A stretch of DNA of 64,000 bases from Lolium rigidum (taxonomy: Eukaryota; Streptophyta; Magnoliopsida; Poales; Poaceae). The stretch is from contig NC_061513.1 of assembly GCF_022539505.1 (NCBI RefSeq), positions 181,876,017 through 181,940,016 on the forward strand. Reading direction: 5' to 3'. This document shows, in pieces, positions 24,233 through 35,010 of this stretch. The notes beneath the pieces are model-generated. The model ran no database searches, was not told the DNA's origin, and saw only the letters and a list, made by a program, of their open reading frames with translations. Numbering within the stretch: position 1 is the first letter of the stretch; each line of letters starts with the position of its first letter. A program made the translations under genes and the position numbers.

Positions 24233-25399
24233 TGTTATCACCAGAATTTGACCGAGTCAGAGGTGGGCTGCGATCAAGATGGACTCGAAGAATACATATA
24301 CGGAAGAAATACGTGAATCGGCCTTACATGCAAAGTTTGGGCTAGTTTGCCCTTGTATCTGTAACATATTAGATTACGTGTCGGTTAAGAGTTAGAGTTT
24401 TACCCGTGCACGGTTAGGTGCACGCCTCAGTTAGAAAGTCCTTTGGACTATAAATATGTATCTAGGGTTTATGGAATAAACAACAACCAACGTTCAACAC
24501 AAACAAATCTCGGCGCATCGCCAACTCCTTCGTCTCGAGGGTTTCTCCGGTAAGCACCATGCTGCCTAGATCGCATCTTGCGATCTAGGCAGCACAAGCC
24601 TGCCCACGTTGTTCATGCGTTGCTCGTGCTGAAGCCTTTTTGATGGCGACCAACGTAGTTATCTTAGATGTGTTAGGGTTAGCATTGCTCTTCGAATTAC
24701 ATGCTTTCGTTATGCAACCCTTGCGCATCTAGCCGCCCTTACACCTATCTTAGGTGTAGGGGCGGCACCCGCTTGATCATAGTTTAGTAGATCTGATCCG
24801 TTACGGTTGCTCCTTGTTTCATCAAGGATTAGTTTAACATCCGCAATAGTTAGGCCTTACAAAGGGTTGGAGGATCCAGCGGCGTGTAGGGTGACGTTTG
24901 CTAGCCCTAGAAAGGATGTTCCGGGGATCAACCTCGTGTTGGTTTTTAGGCCCTGTCTAGGATCGGCTTACGGTCACCGTGCGCGAGCGCGAGGCCCAAT
25001 CGTGAGTAGGATGATCCGATTATGCGGTGAAAACCCCAAATCGTCGTAGATCTAATTAGCTTTATCTTGATCAAGCAGGACCACCATATATTCGGACACC
25101 TCGTTCGAATCATGGGTGGATCGGCTCTTTGAGCCGATTCACGGGATAACTCGAGAGCCGATCGAGGCTCGTATTTAATGTTTACGTGTATGCCATGCGG
25201 GAAACTAAGCGAGGCATCATCCACACCTTCCCCGACCAGGTATAGGTCGGTGGCACGCCCTTGCGATAGCATCGGACGTGCGACCGAGGAGGCTTTGCGG
25301 GCCGTCGCTCCGAGGGACCGGGGCCGGCCGCAGCCCTAGTTGTTCCCGGCTCTACTCGTGTTGCCCGTCTCCGCCCGCCGGGGGTTTCTGACGTCAACA
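24233..25399 (+). repeat. D1 5' LTR (1167 bp) with two strong hairpins
   Basis: TGTTATCACC...CGTCAACA. A TATAAATA box lies near 24450-24457. Downstream, 24561-24593 forms a perfect 15-bp stem with a TCT loop, and 24732-24766 a 16-bp stem with one G-U-type mismatch and also a TCT loop. Both are repeated in the 3' LTR. Confidence 0.93.
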
Positions 25400-25404
25400 C
25401 ATTC

Positions 25405-25422
25405 TGGCACGCCCGGTGGGAC
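25405..25422 (+). other. D1 primer-binding site
   Basis: TGGCACGCCCGGTGGGAC, six bases after the 5' LTR, is the primer-site text typical of this group of grass Tat-like elements. The tRNA is not assigned here. Confidence 0.7.
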
Positions 25423-25460
25423 ACCCTTCGACATCCACAACATCGCCATCTACATCCGAG

Positions 25461-26587
25461 ATGGCGGAAGACACTCCGGTCAAGTACGAGGATCTGCCTG
25501 ATGAGCTCAAGAAGAAACATGACGAGATCAAGGCAACCCTCGAAGCCGAACTCATCGGCTCTTTCCACAGAACCCGCTCCCACGGCATCGGCATCAACAT
25601 GGTGGATCTCAGCCACTCCATATGCCAGCCAGAGCTCTCCTTTGGTGTCAACATGGCAGGGCTTGCAAGCCGCCATGGCAAAGATGAAGCAGAAAGCAGC
25701 CACTCCCGTGGCAAGGGTAAAGAGGAGGCCGATCCACGCGACCGGCCCCAAGATAATGACAGACGGTACCCGACGGAGGAGGAAGTGGGAAGCGCGCGGT
25801 ATCAACGTCCACTCTCCGAGCATCTCCTCGACAAATATGAGCAGCGATGACGACCGACGTCGGCGCTACGACATAGATGATGAGAGAATTTGTCGGTCCG
25901 ATGCGAGAGGACAGAGTACCGTCAGGCATGATAGAAACAACGACGGGTGCAATCGTCGCGGCCGAAGGAAGGTCAAGGGGGCAGGATGACATGGATAGGC
26001 ACTGGGACCTGTCCCTTCTTCAGACACTGCTGGGATTCAGGAATGAGCCGATTGCCCACAATCGGCAATTGCCCAGAATGCAACCAGAAGAAAAAGGAGG
26101 CAGCCAACGTGTCCGTATTCAAGCGCCTAGGGCCTCTCCCGCCACAAAGCAAACGAGCTGAGTCCCCTCGGTTGAAAGATCTCGAAGATTCAGAAGACGA
26201 GGGAGAAGAAGAAGACGGTACCACCGGCCAAGGTGGTGCCACCGATGGACTCAGCCGTTCCCGGAAACGCGAGGGTTCGGCCGATTGCGCGGCCCGGAGG
26301 AAGCCGAGAGGTTATACTTGCACACATTGAGAAAAGCAAGGCCTCGATCTGGCTGCGAAGGTTCAGCGAACCCTAGATGAAGAGGGTCGTCCACGGAAAA
26401 TGGAGTGGCGCCCCAAGCAAGGAAAGCCGATGATGAAACATCGGCTGGCACAAACATGGTGCTCGTTCTTCCGACGAAGCTTAGTGCTCCACGATTATAC
26501 GATGCACTCAAGGTGGACGACAGCAAGCGCACCAACATGATAAAGTCAGAGATTGGGCTGGTTTTATCTACCGGCCTGAGCGAGTAG
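25461..26587 (+). pseudogene. D1 gag remnant
   Basis: ATG at 25461 gives MAEDTPVKYEDLPDELKKKH, a gag N-terminus typical of these elements, and the frame holds to QRPLSEHLLDKYEQR before a stop at 25848. Later parts sit in other frames: an Arg/Asp-rich segment (DDDRRRRYDIDDERICR) and a Cys-rich knuckle (CPFFRHCWD ... GNCPEC, near 26009-26075). An acidic segment follows (LEDSEDEGEEED), then KADDETSAGTNMVLVLPT. Frameshifts separate them and the middle of gag and the whole protease are gone. It is a decayed or deleted gag and cannot encode a protein. Confidence 0.7.
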
Positions 26588-27750
26588 CCAGAGCACGTCA
26601 ATGAGCAAACGTGGCGAGGCTGATCCTTGTGATCGGCCCCAAAAAAATTTTTTATGAAGGGACATCACAAAACCTTCACCGAGCAAGCAACGTGGAGGCC
26701 GATTCCAGCAATCGGCCAAAATTATCCTCACCATCCATTCTGCCTGGGTTCAACATGTTATCCAACAGAGCCGATACCATCAATTCTCTTGACAGAATCG
26801 GCTCGGGGGGGCACCCAGGTGGATAAAACACGAGGATATGCGGTAGAAGTGTCTCATCCTTTGGTGATGGGTATTGAAGTATGGGGGCTGATGCACAAGT
26901 CGGCCGTAAAAAATTCTGAAATTCGAATTTTTTTTAGCACAGCTGATGCAGCAGACATCGACTTAAGGATATAAAAGCCGATGCATGGCCATCGACTCAA
27001 GAGGAATAACTGTTACGATCAGAGGGTCAATGGACCACGAAGAGAGATTATGATGGGAGAACTCCTCAATGGAGTGGTTCAATGGTTCAATGGCTCGGAT
27101 CTTCTCTTCAAGAACAATGCCGAGAGCAGCATGGATGCGCAGATCAGGCCAAGGGTGGGTTGCCTCAGATCCGCCGAAGGAAAGGAGCCGGTCTAATCAA
27201 CAAGGCGCAAGGGGTACACTGAAGAAGCTCGGGGGGCAGCTCACCCTGAAGGTTCTCTGCTCTGGGGAGCCGATTTTGTTGGAATCGGCTGGCTCTGCAT
27301 TGTGACGTGAGGTCAATGGCGACATGATTGGCTATTTCGCTACCTTTCTCGCCTTGACTAAGGCTCGGAGGGCCGCTACCTTGGGAGGTGCTATTTTTGA
27401 GAGCCAATTGGAGTTGCATTGGCTGACACTGCATCATGATCTTCTCAGGGAGGAGCTGGGAAGGAAAAGCCGTCGTCTTGTACGAGGTTTGGACCGCGCT
27501 GGTGCTGCAAGAAAAGGAAGGAGACTGGTTTCTCAAATTAGCCGATGAACAGTCATCGGCTGCGGGACTGCAAAATGCCACGGTCAAGAAAAACAATAAT
27601 AGTCCAATTCGTTGCTATCGGTCTTGGTGTGGCGAGTGGAAGGATGGAAATTGGATTAATGGAAGGAGAAATTGAAAGAACAATTCTCATTAATTCAAAG
27701 GAGCGGCTTTACAAGAAGAGCCGATGGCTCTCAAAAGAGGGATCTGGTGC
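26588..27750 (+). other. D1 non-coding interior rich in GCCGAT/ATCGGC hairpins
   Basis: No supportable ORF. Repeated short inverted repeats built on GCCGAT and ATCGGC occur at 26697-26717, 26768-26804, 27268-27290 and 27541-27560 (another at 26047-26066 in the gag remnant). Each has a perfect 7- or 8-bp stem. Otherwise nothing is recognised. Confidence 0.7.
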
Positions 27751-28198
27751 CTAGTGCACCGCTATCGCTAGTCCTACTCTACTAGTCGTCGCTGTCCTCA
27801 TCATCGCCGTCGTCAAGGTCGTCGGCGCCGCTCCCGGAAGCTCCTCGCCGCTGCTGCCCCAGCCGTCGGCTGGAGCTTCCTCCTCCTCCTCGTCATCATC
27901 ATCATCCTCGCTATCCGCCCAGCTGCGGAAGCGCTTCGTTGGAGGATACCCAGCGGTCCTCCTCCTCATCTTCTTCTTCCTCGTCGTCATCGTCGTCCTC
28001 GCTGTCCGCCCACATGCGGGAGCGCTTCTTCGGCGGAAGCCTGGCGGAGGGGGAGGCCTTGGTCCTCTCCGCTTCTCCTTCTTTCTTCTCCTTGTCAGAG
28101 GAGATGGGGTTCGCCCCGGAGCGGGGATCGTCCTCTTCCTTGTTCTTCGGCGACGATTGGAGAGAGAGGCCTGAAGCGGAGGAGGAAGAGGAAGACAT
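27751..28198 (-). pseudogene. D1 antisense acidic ORF with internal duplication
   Basis: ATG at 28198 gives MSSSSSSASGLSLQSSPKN, then a charged segment with PPKKRSRMWADSEDDDDDEE and a Glu run. The frame stops at 27911, but one frame over a near copy follows: PPTKRFRSWADSEDDDDDEE and APADGWGSSGEELPG. So a ~27-residue unit is duplicated and the frame slipped in the GAA/GAG-rich run between. It is antisense to the element, just inside the 3' LTR, like the antisense genes of T1 and T2. An AT-rich TTTATTTATC stretch at 28276-28285 is a weak promoter candidate. No known domain; function unknown. Confidence 0.6.
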
Positions 28199-28470
28199 GG
28201 CTGCAGGGGAAGAGGGTTTTTTGGTTTGGTGAACAGAGCAGAGCAAGGGGATGGAGTGGTGAACCGTTTGGCACAGATAAATAAAGAGAGTGTAGTGGAG
28301 ATTTAATGCCATGACGGTTCTCGAGGACGTGATGCCGAAATTGTCAATTCGTACGGAGAAGCCCGGGAGGCGAGGCGTAATGATGGAAGATTCTGCGGCG
28401 GTTCGCTGCGCCACGACATGACCCGACGAAAGAAGAGCATAATGATTTTGGAAATGTCATTTCCAAAACC

Positions 28471-28481
28471 AGGGGGGCATG
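28471..28481 (+). other. D1 polypurine tract
   Basis: AGGGGGGCATG ends directly at the 3' LTR start (TGTTATC at 28482), the position and composition of a plus-strand primer. Confidence 0.75.
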
Positions 28482-29650
28482 TGTTATCACCAGAATTTGA
28501 CCGAGTCAGAGGTGGGCTGCGATCAAGATGGACTCGAAGAATACATATACGGAAGAAATACGTGAATCGGCCTTACATGCAAAGTTTGGGCTAGTTTGCC
28601 CTTGTATCTGTAACATATTAGATTACGTGTCGGTTAAGAGTTAGAGTTTTACCCGTGCACGGTTAGGTGCACGCCTCGGTTAGAAAGTCCTTTGGACTAT
28701 AAATATGTATCTAGGGTTTATGGAATAAACAACAACCAACGTTCAACACAAACAAATCTCGGCGCATCGCCAACTCCTTCGTCTCGAGGGTTTCTCCGGT
28801 AAGCACCATGCTGCCTAGATCGCATCTTGCGATCTAGGCAGCACAAGCCTGCCCACGTTGTTCATGCGTTGCTCGTGCTGAAGCCTTTTTGATGGCGACC
28901 AACGTAGTTATCTTAGATGTGTTAGGGTTAGCATTGCTCTTCGAATTACATGCTTTCGTTATGCAACCCTTGCGCATCTAGCCGCCCTTACACCTATCTT
29001 AGGTGTAGGGGCGGCACCCCGCTTGATCATAGTTTAGTAGATCTGATCCGTTACGGTTGCTCCTTGTTTCATCAAGGATTAGTTTAACATCCGCAATAGT
29101 TAGGCCTTACAAAGGGTTGGAGGATCCAGCGGCGTGTAGGGTGACGTTTGCTAGCCCTAAAAAGGATGTTCTGGGGATCAACCTCGTGTTGGTTTTTAGG
29201 CCCTGTCTAGGATCGGCTTACGGTCACCGTGCGCGAGCGCGAGGCCCAATCGTGAGTAGGATGATCCGATTATGCGGTGAAAACCCCAAATCGTCGTAGA
29301 TCTAATTAGCTTTATCTTGATCAAGCAGGACCACCATATATTCGGACACCTCGTTCGAATCATGGGTGGATCGGCTCTTTGAGCCGATTCACGAGGATAA
29401 CCCGAGAGCCGATCGAGGCTCGTATTTAATGTTTACGTGTATGCCATGCAGGAAACTAAGCGAGGCATCATCCACACCTTCCCGACCAGGTATAGGTCGG
29501 GTGGCACGCCCTTGCGATAGCATCGGACGTGCGACCGAGGAGGCTTTGCGGGCCGTCGCTGCGAGGGACTGGGGCCAGCCGCAGCCCTAGTTGTTCCCGG
29601 CTCTACTGTGTTGCCCGTCTCTGCCCGCCAGGGGGTTTCTGACGTCAACA
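28482..29650 (+). repeat. D1 3' LTR (1169 bp)
   Basis: Near-identical to 24233-25399. Differences counted by eye are mostly C/T and G/A changes (for example near 29158, 29171, 29451 and 29570) plus about five 1-bp indels. Both hairpins are intact at 28810-28842 and 28981-29015. It is followed by the duplication catgt. Confidence 0.93.
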
Positions 29651-30303
29651 CATGTATGATTCCCTATTATGCAAGCAGAGATGAGTAGCCAACAAGATCT
29701 AGCCAACTGTGTGAGCAACCAAGTAGTAGCAATGCTACTGAGGTCACATCAAACACAAAACCATCCATTTAACCAACATTATAAGTCATCATCATCCAGA
29801 AATGGATTCCGACTTGAGTTATTTCCAAATTGATCATGGAAATATCATATCATGCACAACAAGGCAATTAATCAACACCGCATAAGCAGTTCATCAATAA
29901 TTAATCCATCTAGACATGAATATAACAAATCCATGCATGAATCATGTAATAGCATCACTGTGAGGCAACAGCAGCATGCACCATTGCATCCTAGCCACTG
30001 GATCAAGTCCAATTGGCTATGGACAACAACAGCAGCACACACACAGATACATAAGCATCATGAGCAAGCATGAGTGACAGCAATAGCTAGTAATCCATCC
30101 ATATAGCAAGGAATTAACCAGTAATTATCCACTAGCATATACTTGCTCAAATAGATCAAGCATAAGGCATAGCAGAGCATCACAGACAAGAAGTGATCCA
30201 AGAATTGGATCAACTAAAGTCTACACAGGACATAGGTGAGCATCACTGACACCAAAAGTGTCAGTAGTGCTAACCTAGGCCAATAATAAGTTCAATAAGC
30301 ATA

Positions 30304-30882
30304 AATTCTTTGCTTGGTTACTTCTCAATAATAGAATAAACACCAGACACTTGCTGCAAAGAAGGTATTGGAAAGTAACAGAGGATACACATTGTGTGCT
30401 CTGCCCAGGGAGGAAATATGAGGATAGAATCCACCTGTTTTTTGAATGTAATTATAGTCAAAGGGTCCGGAATTATTTGCAAATCAATTGTGCACATGGT
30501 CAGGAGGTGCAAACGATCTTAGCCTCGGCTAAGCTAAATTTTGGTAAACCTTTCTTCATGGAGGTAGTCATCTTAGCCTGTTGGAATATTTAGAAGCAAA
30601 GAAATGGGCAAATCTTTCAAGGGGAGAGGCCTACGTTTTCGGGATGGAGGAGAAGTTTCTTGCATGATGTAACCTTGCTTGATCATAGAATAAAGAAAAA
30701 GCATCTTAATTCATTTATAGCCTGGATAGGCAGCTTGCAATAAGTCTATAAGGTTTTGTGTTAGTTTGTACATGTAGGGCTCATTTTCTTCCTCTTTTTT
30801 GTCTGTTTTTGTCCATATGAGTTGAGGTTGGTAATAAATTGTTGTGGGGCTTTTTGCCTCACAGTCTTCCTTTAAAAAAAAC
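30304..30882 (+). mobile_element. 5'-truncated LINE (L1-type) 3' end
   Basis: Flanked by a 16-bp duplication, aagttcaataagcata, at 30288-30303 and 30883-30898. The frame from 30351 encodes the C-terminal zinc segment that follows LINE reverse transcriptases: CVLCPGRKYEDRIHLFFEC has the C-x2-C...H-x4-C pattern. A TAG at 30591-30593 replaces the usual Trp before KQRNGQIFQGERP, and the frame ends WIGSLQ at 30743. A ~140-bp 3' UTR ends in a short A run. Only the last ~580 bp of the LINE was copied, the usual outcome of target-primed insertion. Confidence 0.88.
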
Positions 30883-33659
30883 AAGTTCAATAAGCATATG
30901 AACAAGTCCAGTAAGCATATGAACAAGGACCAGTAAGCAATTGCACAGCACATAGACATGAACACATAGGATGAGCACAACACAGTGATCCAGTGGGCAT
31001 AGGAATAGCATCAGGAGGCTTAGGTGTAGAGCATAGCAAGAATAGCAAGAACAACAGCATAGCAACAAGCACTGTAGCACGGTAGCACAGCAGCAGCATA
31101 CGCAGCAGGGCCGTAGGCACAGATCAAGAAGGAATAGAGGGTGTAGAGGTAGAATAAGAGGAAGAGGAGGAGTACCTGGTGAAGAACGAGGGCGCAGCAA
31201 TGGCGGCACGGTGGCACGGCCAACCACGGTGGCGCCAGACCGCGACCAAGCCGTGCCAGGCCACGCGCACCACCAGAGAGGGCGGAGAACACCCAGGGTT
31301 GGCGATGAACCGCAGATCGACGGAGATCGCCATGGATCCGTCGGAGACTGCGGGCGTCACGCACGCGCACGCATGATCGAGGACGAAATCGAAGGATCTA
31401 CGTGGAAGAACAGATGCGCCATTGCACGCTGAGTCGTTTGAGCACCACGGTGAACCATAGCTCGGCCGGAGTTGGCCGGAGAAAGGCGGTGGCCATGGTG
31501 GCGGCGACATCGCCACCGAATCGCCACGGGAGTTAGGGTTTCGCGAGAGAGAGGAGAGTGAGAGAGAGTGAGTCCTTAGTGGGCTGTCCAAATGGGCCAC
31601 GTTGGTGGGCTGGCCCAACTGGGCCAGGGGGTATTTTTGTCTTTTTCATTTTTTTAAGTAACTTGTGAAATCTACCAAATAACAAATAATGAAAAATACC
31701 TCTAAAAAATCCAAGAAAAATAGGTTTAATGAATAAGAAATTATTCTTAACAAGAATAAAATAAGAAATGGAGTTTACTACAAAATTTCAAATTCTGAAA
31801 TTTTTGAATTTAAATTTTAACTTTAAATTTTAAATTACAATTCTCCTTGGATTTAAATAATTGTTATTTAAATATTTCTAAAGGAATACTATTATTCCAA
31901 GTCATTTCTTTTAAAGATTAAGATTTTCCAAAAAGGGAAATATCTTAATAATTCAAAATTCATTAATATTTCCAAAATGAGGAAAACCTTATTTTTCAAA
32001 TTCGTTGTATGAAACCAATATTTTCCAAAGGAAAATATCAACTACTTTTCAATTCTTTTCTTATTAGAAAAGAAAACAATGTTAAAGTACTTAAAGAATT
32101 TATAAATAACCGTCAAAGGCACAAATACTTAACTCAACCCTAGAATCTTCATAATCATGTCGGGGCAAGGGATTCAACATGAAATAATGCACTCATGCAT
32201 ACATCATTTGGATCTTATAACATTATCTTTACCGGACAATGATGCTTCTTTACAGAACCTGAGGTCCAGGTTCCATCCAACACATCGAACTGCATTATCT
32301 CGTAGTCACCAGGCAAGTTCACCCTTGCTCATGTCATCTTGATTATTTTATATCAATTTACCCGCAAAAGTACTATACTTATCATTCCTGCATTGAAAAG
32401 CAAATGTTACTTTTCCAATTATGAATATGACTGTGTGGTGGGCAATGGAACCATGGTATGTGTTGATATGGTGGAGGTTCCATTGCAAGGGTTCTATTAA
32501 TCTAGGACTAATCACCAATGTCGTCTAATGATTCTAGCGCTGTACAATTTTGTTAACCATGAGATCTATAATGGATCTGGGGAAGTCAGCTATATTTTTT
32601 CCCTCTTGCATATCAACGGACTTGATAGGACCTGGCTGGGTGTTGGGGATAACACTGCAGTAGGTTGGGAAATCCTTTAAAATCCCCATTCGTGTGGATG
32701 AGAGTCTCTATCGTCTATGAGGGATTGTCCATAGTACACCGGGGGTAAAGCCGTATGATCGGGAGATGTCTACCGAGGGTGTACGGATGGACAAAAGGGT
32801 GGGTATGCAAGGTCGCGGAGAAGGCAGTGATTGGCTTGGATCTTACACCTGGCCCCACACCAAGGAAGTGTGGACGAGAAACGCGTCTCGGTTGGTATCA
32901 AGGATAATTTCTCTTATGGGAAAAGTAACGCACCTCTGCAGAGTGTATCAAATTTGTGGCTGTCACTCCCTGTTGCGGGAAGGGAATTACGAACGCGGCA
33001 GGGAATGAACTCCGTGAAGTTCTGTTCAACCTGTGAAGACTGGCGGGCATAGTTTTTAGAATAAAATCAACCTTTTGAAGAAATGTTTTCGAAACATGCA
33101 TTGACCTGAGATTTTCTGATCAATGGTCATAGCTAGTTCATCAAACACATTTTCTCTTTTGAGAAAGTGAGTACCTCTATACTCACTTTCTTTCGACACC
33201 CTTGCTAGATTGTGAAAATGAAGTGGAGGCCACCGACGGAGCACCGGAAGGAGAATACGAGCTGGTCTACGAGGAACCTGACCTGTTCGGAGGAGTGGAA
33301 GGCGTGGACTATGGGATAGTCTACGGGCCCGACAACAATGAGGTGGAGGAGTAGCGTCTTACCTTAGTTATCATTGAGCCGAGCAGCGTAGTAGCTTACC
33401 TAAATAAGTTGATGAGCTTAGTTTACAATTTATGTTGGTTTGTAATAAAACTTCAGTAGTATCTTAGGGTGTTCTCATCGGACCTGTGAGAATACCAACT
33501 TGTTAAGACTGTGATTGTAATATAATCTCAAGTGTTATGACCTGCAATGTTTCTGTTGTACCACTCTGAGGGTTGTGATATTTGTGAAGAAATCCCTTCA
33601 TGAAGATCATATGAACGACTTGTATACTACAACATGCAGTGGTATGCTGGGTCACCGCA

Positions 33660-34560
33660 AAGGTCGAGTGCAACATCAAATCATCATCACGTTGAAAATT
33701 TGTTACCATGATCATGATCTATCTTTGAAATTGGCACATCCGCTAAATCGTGCAAAGTATAATGATAAAAAATTGTGAGACCATACTAGTACTTCTATTC
33801 AAGTCGTGCAACATCAAATCATCATCACGTTGAAAATTTGTTACCATGATCATGATCTATCTTTGAAATTGGCTCATCCGCTAGATCTTTCAAAGTATAA
33901 TGATAAAAGATTGTGAGACCGTACTAGTTTCAAGGCTGTGCAACATCAAATCACCATCACGTTGAAAATTTGTTACCATGATCATGATCTATCTCTGAAA
34001 TTGGCGCATCCGTTAAATCTTGCAAAGTATAATGATAAAAAATTGTGAGACCATACTAGTACTTCTGTTCAAGTATGAGTGCAACATCAAATCATCATCA
34101 CATTGAAAATTTGTTACCATGATCATGATCTATCTCTGGAATTGGTGCATTCACTAAATCTTGCAAAGTATAATGATCAAAAACTGAGAGACCGTACTAG
34201 TACTTATGTTCAAGCCCGAGTGCAACATCAAATCATCATCACGTTGAAAATTTGTTACCATGATCATGATCTATCTCTGAATTTTGTGCATCCGCTAAAT
34301 GTTGCAAAGTATAATGATAAAAAAATTGTGAGACCATACTAGTACTTATGTTCAAGGCCGAGTGCAACATCAAATCATCATCACGTTGAAAATTTGTGTT
34401 ACCATGATCATGATCTATCTCTGAATTTGGGGCATCCGCTAAATCTTGCAAAGTATAATGATAAAAAAATTGTGAGACTGTACTAGTACTTCTGTTCAAG
34501 GCCGAGTGCAAGATCAAATCATCATCACGTTGAAAATTTGTTACAATGATTGCAAAATAT
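33660..34560 (+). repeat. ~143-bp tandem array, right part
   Basis: Six and a partial unit of the same repeat as 22276-22775, starting near 33660, 33803, 33940, 34073, 34213, 34354 and 34499. Units share accatgatcatgatctatc with its palindromic core catgatcatg. After removal of the solo LTR the two parts join at 'ttcaaggt|cgagtgc' into one array of about ten units. ORFs crossing several units (34079-34342, 34239-34571) are repeat text and not genes. Confidence 0.92.
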
Positions 34561-34766
34561 AACAATAACACGAAAAAAGCTCAAATATTACAATAACAGG
34601 AAAATTCTCAAATATTACAAACAAGTCGAAATAACTCAAATGATACAAGCCATACAAATGGCATCATCGGCAAAACTGCATTTCTGTTAGGTAGACTTCA
34701 TCGGAGTGCAAGTAACAGCTGGCTTTCCATTAGATCTATAGAGTAGATTATTAAGGATCCGCTCAT

Positions 34767-35010
34767 CTAAGCTTGCCTATTTTTCAATTCATGTATCGCA
34801 TTGAGTGTTATGACGATTTTTGAATTTCTTTCATCTCTTTGCTGCACAATTATATCAGTTGATTCGTGTGCAAAAGTAGCGATTGTTTGCGCTGGAATGG
34901 CTGGGACAGTAGATATCATGTGACTATCAGATGAATTGGCATTGTCACGACTGTGTTGTAGAAAGACCTGGACACTTGATGTAGATGCCCTGCCATCTGC
35001 CTTCCTTGCT
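34767..35010 (-). pseudogene. Putative terminal exon of an unrecognised gene
   Basis: After a ctgaatag acceptor, about 80 codons are open: ARKADGRASTSSVQVFLQH ... IIVQQRDERNSKIVITLNAI, ending HELKNRQA and a stop at 34767. A Ser/Thr-rich lead and a C-terminal amphipathic helix resemble in style the last exon of the CACTA-borne gene at 41307-41573, but I cannot show homology. Upstream exons were not found in 35011-36814. It could be an old DNA-transposon gene or a captured exon; it could also be chance. Confidence 0.35.

Larger units (their letters stand above)
24233..29650 (+). mobile_element. D1: young non-autonomous Tat-like (Dasheng/RIRE2-type) element
   Basis: Two LTRs (24233-25399 and 28482-29650), TSD catgt (24228-24232 and 29651-29655), a primer site at 25405-25422 and a purine tract at 28471-28481 define a complete plus-strand element of 5418 bp. 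The interior is only 3.1 kb: a broken gag remnant (25461-26587), palindrome-rich non-coding DNA and an antisense acidic ORF (27751-28198). No protease, RT or integrase is present. By eye the LTRs differ by about a dozen substitutions and a few 1-bp indels, so it is the youngest datable insertion here. The comparison with Dasheng/RIRE2 is from memory of the PBS and gag style. Confidence 0.9.
22781..33659 (+). mobile_element. Very long solo LTR (about 4.9 kb without nested DNA)
   Basis: Starts TGTAATAACCCAGAAC and ends GGGTCACCGCA, with the 5-bp duplication aaggt at 22776-22780 and 33660-33664. The TGTAATAACCC start resembles Tekay/Del-type chromovirus LTRs. The barley LARD Sukkula also has LTRs of this size, so the family is open. 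Removing D1 (5423 bp with one duplication) and the LINE (595 bp) leaves about 4.86 kb. No gag-pol and no second copy of the TGTAATAACCC start occur inside. The unnested text (22781-24232, 29656-30303, 30899-33659) is non-coding: AT-rich at 31650-32150, GC-rich near 31180-31600. Confidence 0.72.

Noticed and set aside
31124..31618. 164-codon minus-strand ORF
   Set aside because: GC-rich part of the long solo LTR, no domain, no codon-level evidence; a leader-like region is more likely.
22276..34560. CRISPR-like array
   Set aside because: Units are contiguous 140-147-bp tandem repeats without unique spacers, in a plant genome context.
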